Source of the DNA: Thiotrichales bacterium
Lineage (GTDB): Bacteria; Pseudomonadota; Gammaproteobacteria; Thiomicrospirales; Thiomicrospiraceae
Assembly: GCA_014763835.1 (NCBI GenBank)
Contig: JACXUQ010000100.1
Location: 1 to 5,608 of the forward strand
Length of the DNA: 5,608 nucleotides
Direction of reading: 5' to 3'
The stretch's first letter is position 1, and every line of letters starts with the position of its first letter. The notes below the pieces were generated by a model that was not told the origin of the DNA, made no database searches, and saw only the letters and a list, made by a program, of their open reading frames with translations. The position numbers were made by a program, and so were the translations under genes. Below are positions 1 through 5,284 of the stretch, in pieces.

Positions 1-1128
1 GAGGTGATTCGCGAGCGTGCGCCGAGTGTAGATGTGATTTTCGGTCCGCAGACGCTGCACCGTTTGCCGGCGATGATCGACGAAGCGTTGAGAATGCGCG
101 GTGACGATTCCATCAAGAAAAAGCAGGCGGTGATTGATATCTCCTTCCCGGAAATCGAAAAGTTCGATAATCTGCCGGAGCCGGAAGTCAACGGCGTGTC
201 GGCGATGGTCTCCATTATGGAAGGCTGTTCCAAATACTGTACGTTCTGCGTGGTGCCTTACACCCGTGGTGAAGAGGTCAGTCGTCCGTTTGAGGATGTG
301 ATGCATGAAATCCGTGTGTTGGCCGAGCAGGGTGTGCGTGAAGTGAATCTTCTGGGGCAGAACGTTAATGCTTACCGCGGTGAGATGCCGGACGGCGAAA
401 TTGCCGATCTGGCGGTGTTGTTGCATGCCGTGCGTACCATTCCGGGAATTGACCGTATCCGCTATACCACTTCGCACCCCAATGAGATGTCGCAAAGTCT
501 GATTGATTGCTATGCCGAAATTCCGGAGCTGGTGTCGCATCTGCATCTGCCGATTCAATCGGGTTCGGATCGTGTATTGGCGTTGATGAAACGCGGCCAT
601 ATGGCGATGGAGTATAAATCCACCATCCGTAAAATCCGCGCGTTGCGCCCTAACTTGAGCCTGTCCGGCGATTTCATTATCGGTTTTCCGGGTGAAACCT
701 GTGATGATTTCAAGGAGACGTTGAAACTGGTGGAAGAGTTGAATTACGACCGTTCGTTCAGCTTTATCTACAGCCCGCGTCCGGGGACGCCAGCGGCTTC
801 CTTGCCCGATGAAGAGCCGATGGAGAAGAAAAAACGCCGTCTCTATGCGCTGCAGGAACAGCTGAACAAGCAGACCAATGCGATTAGCGAGGCGATGATC
901 GGCACGGTGCAGTCGGTACTGGTAGAGCGTTTGTCACGTCATTCGTTCAACGAAGTCGCGGGGCGTACCGAAAACAACCGTGTGGTCAATTTTGAAGGGT
1001 CGCCGGAATTGATCGGCCAGTTTGTGGATGTGGAAATTACCGAAGCATTGCCCAACTCATTGCGTGGCCGCGTAGTGGCAACCCCCGAGGCGGATAAACA
1101 CGTTGCACCACAGTTTTATGCGTTGTAA
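1..1128 (+). CDS. miaB: tRNA-2-methylthio-N6-dimethylallyladenosine synthase MiaB (5' partial)
   Basis: MiaB is a radical-SAM methylthiotransferase that converts i6A to ms2i6A at position 37 of tRNAs reading UNN codons, in the cytoplasm. The frame is open from base 1, so the gene begins upstream; the GTG at position 4 is internal, not a start. By alignment from memory with E. coli MiaB (474 aa), about 90 N-terminal residues are missing, including the UPF0004 domain whose three cysteines hold the auxiliary Fe-S cluster. Visible are the radical-SAM CxxxCxxC motif (Cys codons at 226, 238 and 247, in context EGCSKYCTFC), the VREVNLLGQNVNAY stretch, TSHP, HLPIQSGSD and GFPGE, and a C-terminal TRAM RNA-binding domain at about 898-1083 (GRTENNRVVNFEG, NSLRGRVV). 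All visible catalytic motifs are intact. The gene ends with TAA and is followed by a hairpin, so it is probably transcribed separately from ybeZ. The assignment is very secure; the related enzyme MtaB is less similar in these motifs. Confidence 0.97.
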   Translation, partial: EVIRERAPSVDVIFGPQTLHRLPAMIDEALRMRGDDSIKKKQAVIDISFPEIEKFDNLPEPEVNGVSAMVSIMEGCSKYCTFCVVPYTRGEEVSRPFEDVMHEIRVLAEQGVREVNLLGQNVNAYRGEMPDGEIADLAVLLHAVRTIPGIDRIRYTTSHPNEMSQSLIDCYAEIPELVSHLHLPIQSGSDRVLALMKRGHMAMEYKSTIRKIRALRPNLSLSGDFIIGFPGETCDDFKETLKLVEELNYDRSFSFIYSPRPGTPAASLPDEEPMEKKKRRLYALQEQLNKQTNAISEAMIGTVQSVLVERLSRHSFNEVAGRTENNRVVNFEGSPELIGQFVDVEITEALPNSLRGRVVATPEADKHVAPQFYAL

Positions 1129-1166
1129 ACTGCACTAATTCTATAATCCAGTCATTGAAAATTCAT

Positions 1167-1203
1167 AAAACGTTATTATTGAGTGCGGATAATAACGTTT
1201 TTT
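1167..1203 (+). terminator. AT-rich intrinsic terminator after miaB
   Basis: A perfect 13-bp inverted repeat, AAAACGTTATTAT (1167-1179) and ATAATAACGTTTT (1189-1201), encloses a 9-nt loop and runs into a T-tract of six (1198-1203). It lies 38 nt after the miaB stop, where a rho-independent terminator is expected. Only two of the 13 pairs are G-C, so the hairpin is weaker than a classic terminator and may leak into ybeZ. The left arm begins with four A, so it could also act weakly on the opposite strand. Confidence 0.72.
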
Positions 1204-1266
1204 ACTTTATAGCGCTTTATTTGTTTAAGTTAACCGTTTATAGCGTTCCGTATTTGAGAAGCCTGT
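1201..1266 (+). promoter_or_regulatory. Putative promoter region of the ybeZ-ybeY-corC-lnt operon
   Basis: A promoter is expected here because a terminator precedes this stretch and a co-directional operon follows. No strong sigma-70 pair is visible. Candidates are TTTATT (1216-1221) with TATAGC (1239-1244) at 17 bp, and TTGAGT (1179-1184) with TTTACT (1201-1206) at 16 bp; the second pair overlaps the terminator hairpin. I do not see a heat-shock-type promoter (CTTGAA with CCCCAT), although the E. coli operon is reported in the sigma-32 regulon. The region is inferred from context; the exact elements are uncertain. Confidence 0.3.
1206..1245 (+). repeat. 9-bp direct repeat TTTATAGCG, two copies, in the ybeZ leader
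   Basis: TTTATAGCG occurs exactly at 1206-1214 and again at 1237-1245. The starts are 31 bp apart, close to three helical turns. The flanks differ (CTTTA after the first copy, TTCCG after the second), so only the 9-mer is shared. The pair sits between the miaB terminator and the ybeZ start. It could be a pair of binding sites, duplicated -10-like elements (each contains TATAGC), or chance in AT-rich sequence. Confidence 0.45.
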
Positions 1267-2259
1267 TTGTCGACATTACATACGATCCAATTTAACCTCT
1301 ACCCGGAGGACAACGAGCGCCTGCAAAACCTGTTTGGCTGGCATAACGAACACCTTGAGCTGATTGAGTTGCGCTTGGGCGTGGAAATCAATAGCCGCGG
1401 TTTTGCGATGGCCGTGACCGGATTGGCGGAGCGTTTGGTGCAGGCCGAGCAGTTGTTGCGCGATCTGTATGCTGAAACGGCGCAGGAAACGCTTGATCCG
1501 CAAAAGGTGCATCTGGCGTTGCACAATTTGGGGTTGGACGAGGCGCAGGTGCTGACGGTCGATCAGCAGATTATCAAGACGCGCCGCAAGGTGATTAAAA
1601 CGCGCAATGCCAATCAGTCTGAGTATGTGGAAGCGATTCGCGAGCACGATATCAATTTTGGCATTGGCCCGGCCGGTACAGGCAAGACCTATCTGGCGGT
1701 GGCCTGTGCGGTGGAAGCGTTGGAAAATGAGCGGGTGAGACGCATTATTCTGACGCGTCCGGCCGTAGAGGCGGGCGAAAAGCTCGGATTTCTGCCGGGC
1801 GATTTGAGCCAGAAGGTCGATCCCTATTTGCGTCCTCTGTTCGATGCGCTGTTTGAAATGCTCGGCTTTGAAACCGTGGAACGGCTCATTGAAAAAAATG
1901 TCATTGAAGTCGCCCCGCTGGCCTTTATGCGTGGACGCACTCTGAACGAAGCCTTTGTTATTTTGGATGAGGCGCAAAACACCACGGTTGAGCAGATGAA
2001 GATGTTTCTGACGCGCATGGGCTTCTCCTCCACGGCGGTGATTACCGGCGACATTACCCAGTGTGATCTGCCCAAGCATCAGAAATCGGGTTTGCGTCAT
2101 GTGTTGGAAGTGTTGGAGGGGGTTGATGATATCGGCTTTACCTTCTATCAGGCCAAAGATGTGGTGCGTCATCCGCTGGTGCAGAAGATCGTTAAGGCGT
2201 ATGATCGTTATGAGCGTACGCAGGCAAAGCAAGCTGAAGATAAGCAGGGTGGCAGATAA
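1267..2259 (+). CDS. ybeZ: PhoH-like ATPase YbeZ
   Basis: This is a cytoplasmic P-loop NTPase of the PhoH family, 330 aa (E. coli YbeZ about 346). In E. coli it partners the endoribonuclease YbeY and is implicated in RNA and ribosome metabolism; its exact activity is unsettled. Residues 1-110 form the N-terminal family region (EDNERLQNLFG, LGVEINSRG), which resembles a KH-like fold. The ATPase core has Walker A GPAGTGKT at 134-141, TRPAVEAGEKLGFLPGDL at 163-180, Walker B VILDE at 231-235 followed by AQNTT, and the sensor-like GDITQCDLP at 261-269. The tail is charged. The start is TTG at 1267: a TGA stop lies in frame at 1255, GAGAAG (1256-1261) sits 5 nt upstream, and the N-terminus aligns with the family from there. 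It is the first gene of the operon and its TAA overlaps a possible upstream ybeY ATG by one base. The N-terminal TTG start is less certain than the assignment. Confidence 0.96.
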   Translation: MSTLHTIQFNLYPEDNERLQNLFGWHNEHLELIELRLGVEINSRGFAMAVTGLAERLVQAEQLLRDLYAETAQETLDPQKVHLALHNLGLDEAQVLTVDQQIIKTRRKVIKTRNANQSEYVEAIREHDINFGIGPAGTGKTYLAVACAVEALENERVRRIILTRPAVEAGEKLGFLPGDLSQKVDPYLRPLFDALFEMLGFETVERLIEKNVIEVAPLAFMRGRTLNEAFVILDEAQNTTVEQMKMFLTRMGFSSTAVITGDITQCDLPKHQKSGLRHVLEVLEGVDDIGFTFYQAKDVVRHPLVQKIVKAYDRYERTQAKQAEDKQGGR

Positions 2260-2293
2260 TGCGACCTGTTCAGACCGATTCCGTCACTCAACC

Positions 2294-2309
2294 GGTGGAG
2301 GCCAATATG
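2294..2309 (+). promoter_or_regulatory. Strong ribosome binding site that decides the ybeY start
   Basis: GGTGGAGG (2294-2301) contains GGAGG at 2297-2301, 5 nt before the ATG at 2307. This is the best Shine-Dalgarno match near the gene and supports 2307 over the in-frame ATG at 2259. The 2259 ATG has only a weaker GGGTGG (2247-2252) and overlaps the ybeZ stop. Confidence 0.75.
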
Positions 2310-2795
2310 ATCGAGTTAGAGTTGCAATGGGGAATTGAGCCACGCGCCATCCCGACGCAGGAGCAGTGTGAGCGTTGGGTGTTGGCGAGTCTGGTGGGGG
2401 ATGTGGCCAACGAGGCCAATGAGCTGACGATTCGTATTGTGGATGAAGCCGAAAGTCGCACCCTTAATCGTGACTATCGCGGTATGGATAAGCCGACTAA
2501 CGTGTTGTCGTTTGAATTTGAAAACCCACCCGGCCTGTTGGATTTGGGTGAGGCGTTGCCATACTTGGGTGATTTAGTGATCTGCGCCGATGTGGTGGAG
2601 CGTGAAGCGGCGGAGCAGGGTAAGTCGCTGGAAGCGCATTGGGCGCACATGATCGTCCACGGCACCTTGCATTTGCAGGGTTATGACCATATCGAGGATG
2701 ATGAAGCCGAAGAGATGGAGGCGCTGGAAATCGAGATTATGCAGGGTTTGGGGTATCCCAATCCTTATGCGAACGATGAGGCTGAAGAGGTCTGA
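2307..2795 (+). CDS. ybeY: Endoribonuclease YbeY (16S rRNA maturation factor)
   Basis: YbeY is a zinc-dependent single-strand-specific endoribonuclease of the UPF0054 family, needed for 16S rRNA 3'-end maturation and, with RNase R, for removal of defective 70S ribosomes. From the ATG at 2307 the protein is 162 aa (E. coli 155). The hallmark metal site HGTLHLQGYDH is present, with His at residues 118, 122 and 128, followed by the acidic IEDDEAEEMEALE stretch. The conserved YRGMDKPTNVLSF carries the active-site Arg at residue 58 (E. coli Arg59). YLGDLVIC and LEAHWAHM also match the family. I chose 2307 because of its GGAGG site and because MIELELQW aligns with the E. coli N-terminus. Starting at 2259 would add 16 residues (178 aa) with no family counterpart I recall. 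The gene lies directly after its known partner ybeZ. The assignment is certain; the start is likely. Confidence 0.96.
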   Translation: MIELELQWGIEPRAIPTQEQCERWVLASLVGDVANEANELTIRIVDEAESRTLNRDYRGMDKPTNVLSFEFENPPGLLDLGEALPYLGDLVICADVVEREAAEQGKSLEAHWAHMIVHGTLHLQGYDHIEDDEAEEMEALEIEIMQGLGYPNPYANDEAEEV

Positions 2796-2804
2796 TCGCA
2801 ACCA

Positions 2805-2837
2805 TTTTTTGTTAATAGAGGTAACACAAAACTCATG
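2805..2837 (+). promoter_or_regulatory. corC ribosome binding site displayed in a hairpin loop
   Basis: Upstream of corC, 2805-2814 (TTTTTTGTTA) can pair with 2822-2831 (TAACACAAAA): five pairs, one T-C mismatch, then four A-T pairs. The 7-nt loop ATAGAGG (2815-2821) holds GAGG, the only good Shine-Dalgarno candidate. In linear form GAGG is 13 nt from the ATG at 2835, which is long. The stem has a single G-C pair and is weak, so the hairpin may be marginal or temperature-dependent. The GAGG site is seen directly; a role for the fold is inference. Confidence 0.4.
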
Positions 2838-3680
2838 AGTGACAGTAGTAGCGGCTCTTCGTGGTTAGAGCGTCTAGGAAAGGTATTTTCAGATGAACCG
2901 GAGAGCCGAGAAGATCTTTTAGAAGTGATAAAAGATGCCCAGTCACATGGCGTCATCGATAGTGACGCGCAGTTGATGATTGAAGGGGTGCTTAATGTCT
3001 CCGAAGCGCGTGTGCGCGACATTATGATCCCTAGAATGCAAATCGAGGTGGTGGATGTTTCCGAGCCGCTTGAGGTGATTCTGGAGCAGATGCTGGAAAC
3101 CTCCCACTCCCGTTATCCTGTTATTGATGCCAAGCAGGGCGGCATTGTGGGCGTATTGCTGGCCAAAGACGTTTTCCGTGCGGTGGTCAAAGGGCAATTG
3201 ACTAGCAAGGAACAGTTGGTGGCTATTTACCGTGAACCGACCTTTGTGCCCGAAAGCAAGCGACTGAATATGTTGCTGCACGATTTCAAATCCAGCCGCA
3301 ACCATATGGCTTTGGTGGTGGACGAGTATGGTGAATTAGCCGGCCTGGTGACCATTGAAGACGTCATTGAACAGATTGTCGGCGATATTGCCGATGAGCA
3401 TGATGAAGACGAAGACAAGCTGATTCAAAAGCATGTCGGCGGCGGCTTTATGGTGCAGGCGATTGTCGATTTGGACGAGTTTAATGATTTCTTCAAGGTC
3501 GAGTTGCCGTTGGAAAAAAGTGAAACCATTGGCGGCTTGATCGCTCTGGAGCTGGGGCATATCCCGGTTGAAGGCGAGGAGGTTGTGTTGTGCGGTCTGC
3601 AATTTAAGGTGGTCAAGGCCACCGAGCGTCGTGCAGAGGTGTTGCAGGTCAAGCCGGTTGAAGCGGACGCGGAGGCTTAA
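2835..3680 (+). CDS. corC: CorC/YbeX family CBS-domain protein (Mg/Co homeostasis)
   Basis: This 281-aa protein (E. coli CorC/YbeX 292 aa) is a cytosolic CBS-pair protein linked genetically to CorA-dependent Co and Mg efflux and, in E. coli, to ribosome metabolism. Domain order: N-terminal helical region (1-58); CBS 1 (about 60-115, beginning VRDIMIPR); CBS 2 (about 131-185, with HMALVVDEYGELAGLVTIED); an acidic linker DEHDEDEDK (187-195); and a CorC_HlyC C-terminal domain (about 200-276, with TIGGL and GHIPVEGEEV). There is no N-terminal DUF21 membrane domain and no transmembrane segment, so it is the short soluble type and not the CorB/MpfA type. The CBS pair probably binds an adenine nucleotide. 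It starts at ATG 2835, 39 nt after ybeY, and ends with tandem TAA TAA just before lnt. The biochemical role is not firmly established; the family assignment is. Confidence 0.95.
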   Translation: MSDSSSGSSWLERLGKVFSDEPESREDLLEVIKDAQSHGVIDSDAQLMIEGVLNVSEARVRDIMIPRMQIEVVDVSEPLEVILEQMLETSHSRYPVIDAKQGGIVGVLLAKDVFRAVVKGQLTSKEQLVAIYREPTFVPESKRLNMLLHDFKSSRNHMALVVDEYGELAGLVTIEDVIEQIVGDIADEHDEDEDKLIQKHVGGGFMVQAIVDLDEFNDFFKVELPLEKSETIGGLIALELGHIPVEGEEVVLCGLQFKVVKATERRAEVLQVKPVEADAEA

Positions 3681-3686
3681 TAATTG
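3671..3686 (+). promoter_or_regulatory. Ribosome binding site and TTG start of lnt
   Basis: GGAGG (3671-3675) lies inside the last codons of corC, 8 nt before the TTG at 3684. An in-frame TAA (3681-3683), which is also the second stop of corC, rules out an earlier start. The placement suggests translational coupling between corC and lnt. Confidence 0.8.
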
Positions 3687-5225
3687 AAAGCCCGCGTTCT
3701 GTCGGTGTTGCGCTTGTTTGTACCGCACAAGAATGAACTGATTGCATTGCTGCTCGGTGCGGCATCTGTTCTGGCTTTCGCGCCTTTTGAGTTTGCTTTT
3801 GTCATGTTGCTCGGCCTGGCCGGGCTTTTCTGGTTGTGGCAACAGAAGGCGCAGAGCGTGTATGAAGGTTTCAAGATCGGCCTGTGGTTCGGTCTTGGTC
3901 TGTTTGGGGCCGGCGTCAGCTGGCTCTTCTCCAGCATGTATTTCTATTCCAACGTCAATATCGTGCTTTCGATAGTGGCGACTTTTCTGTTTGTGCTATT
4001 TCTCTCTTTTTATATCGGTCTGGCGGGTTGGCTGGTGCTGTATTTCAAGGATGACAAGCGTCCGGGATTGATGTTGTTTGTGCTGTTCCCCGCCGTCTGG
4101 GTGGCGGCGGAATATCTGCGCGGCAATCTTTTTGGCGGCTTTCCTTTTTTGCAGATTGGTTTGTCGCATATCGACAGCTGGCTCGCGGGTTATGCGCCGT
4201 TATTGGGAGTGTTGGGTGTGAGTTGGGCCGTCGCTATCAGCGCCGGTTTGCTGTTGTGGTTTGCACAGCAGCGCGCCTGGTTTGTACCGGGTCTCATGCT
4301 GGGTGTGTTGTGGGCGACCGGCGGTCTTTTGCAAAAAGTGCAATGGGTGGAACCGAGTGGCAAGCCAATCGATATCGCTTTGGTGCAGGGTAATATCCCG
4401 CAGGAAAAAAAGTGGCGCCGCGATGAGTTCTATCCGTCGCTGAAGCGCTATGTGGAGATGACCAAGCAGCATATCGATGCCGATGTCATCGTTTGGCCGG
4501 AAACCGCGATTGCCACCTATTTCGATGTGGTGGAAAAGGGCGCGCTCTACAGCTTTATCAAAGACGCCAAATTGATGAATAAGGATATTCTCGTCGGTGT
4601 GATCGCCGGCAAGGATAAAACCTATTACAACGCGCTGGTGAATCTTGGCAAGCCGCAGGAGCGCTACTACAAAACCCATCTGGTGCCGTTCAGCGAGTAT
4701 TTTCCGTTTGTCGGCTTCTTCAAGTTTCTGAATCAGTTTTTCGATATTCCCTACGACAGTTTTACTCACGGCCCGGAAAATCAGCCGCCGCTGAAGTTGG
4801 GCGGGCAGTTGGCCGGTTTGAGCGTCTGCTACGAGATGGCGTTTGGTGAAGAGCTGGCGCGTTATCTGCCGGAGGCCAAGTATCTGATAACGGTCAGTAA
4901 CGACGCCTGGTTTGCGCACACCTTGGAACCGGCGCAGCAGTTGCAGGAGGTACGCATGCGCGCCTTGGAGTTGGGGCGTGAGATTGCACGCAGCACCAAT
5001 ACCGGGCATACGGTAGTTGTCGGGGTGGACGGACAGATCAAGGCGCAGATTCCTGCTTATGAAGAAGGGGTGTTGCGCGACAAAGTGCAGCCGTATGACG
5101 GCCTGACTTTCTTTGCGCAGTGGAAACAGCTGCCGATTGAGATGATGCTGTTCGCTATTTTCGGTTTTGTGCTGGGTAAGCGTTATTTTCTGACGGGGCG
5201 CTTCGGTAAGACTAAAAACGCTTGA
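3684..5225 (+). CDS. lnt: Apolipoprotein N-acyltransferase Lnt
   Basis: Lnt is the inner-membrane enzyme that transfers an acyl chain from a phospholipid to the N-terminal cysteine of apolipoproteins, the last step of lipoprotein maturation before Lol sorting. Length is 513 aa (E. coli 512). Residues 1-216 hold about seven membrane segments (roughly 18-34, 37-52, 63-83, 91-120, 128-145, 172-194, 199-216). A periplasmic CN-hydrolase (nitrilase) domain spans about 228-475, and a last membrane segment lies at about 484-500. The catalytic triad is intact: Glu273 (VWPETAI), Lys330 (YYKTHLVPF) and Cys382 (VCYEMAFG). Glu338, Trp244, Tyr383 and Glu384 match residues known to be essential in E. coli. 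Two motifs vary from the usual form: GFPF (152-155) where GFPW is common, and NDAWFAHTLEPAQQLQ (406-421) where NDAWFG and a QHLQ-type His are common. The start is TTG 3684, fixed by a preceding in-frame stop and GGAGG. It is the last gene of the operon. Confidence 0.97.
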   Translation: MKARVLSVLRLFVPHKNELIALLLGAASVLAFAPFEFAFVMLLGLAGLFWLWQQKAQSVYEGFKIGLWFGLGLFGAGVSWLFSSMYFYSNVNIVLSIVATFLFVLFLSFYIGLAGWLVLYFKDDKRPGLMLFVLFPAVWVAAEYLRGNLFGGFPFLQIGLSHIDSWLAGYAPLLGVLGVSWAVAISAGLLLWFAQQRAWFVPGLMLGVLWATGGLLQKVQWVEPSGKPIDIALVQGNIPQEKKWRRDEFYPSLKRYVEMTKQHIDADVIVWPETAIATYFDVVEKGALYSFIKDAKLMNKDILVGVIAGKDKTYYNALVNLGKPQERYYKTHLVPFSEYFPFVGFFKFLNQFFDIPYDSFTHGPENQPPLKLGGQLAGLSVCYEMAFGEELARYLPEAKYLITVSNDAWFAHTLEPAQQLQEVRMRALELGREIARSTNTGHTVVVGVDGQIKAQIPAYEEGVLRDKVQPYDGLTFFAQWKQLPIEMMLFAIFGFVLGKRYFLTGRFGKTKNA

Positions 5226-5244
5226 TGTAGGGCGAGAATTCTTC

Positions 5245-5281
5245 AAACCCGGCCTGCTGAAAGTGAACAGGCCGGGTGTTT
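5245..5281. terminator. Probably bidirectional terminator between lnt and the convergent gene
   Basis: CCCGGCCTG (5248-5256) and CAGGCCGGG (5268-5276) form a perfect, GC-rich 9-bp stem with an 11-nt loop. On the + strand it is followed by TGTTT and lies 22 nt after the lnt stop. On the - strand it is followed by TTT and lies 8 nt after the stop of the opposing gene. The T-tracts are short on both sides, but position and stem strength fit a terminator shared by two convergent genes. Confidence 0.8.
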
Positions 5282-5284
5282 GCA

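Noticed and set aside
4..1128. miaB starting at GTG 4
   Set aside because: The frame is open before it, and the protein would lack the N-terminal domain with the three auxiliary-cluster cysteines found in all MiaB; the gene is cut by the window.
1129..1266. tRNA or known riboswitch in the miaB-ybeZ gap
   Set aside because: The stretch is 138 nt and AT-rich, with a single simple hairpin; I see no cloverleaf or conserved riboswitch core.
1276..2232. 318-codon open frame on the - strand opposite ybeZ
   Set aside because: It lies wholly inside a gene with all PhoH motifs intact. Its translation is rich in His, Arg, Gln and Leu, as expected from the antisense of a biased coding sequence, and shows no recognisable domain.
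2063..2338. 91-aa + strand frame across the ybeZ/ybeY junction
   Set aside because: It is a +1/+2 frame shadow, rich in Arg, Trp and Cys, of two well-supported genes; no ribosome site or family features support it.
2804..2810. T-run before corC as an internal terminator
   Set aside because: No GC stem precedes the T-run; the Ts instead pair with downstream As around the corC ribosome site.
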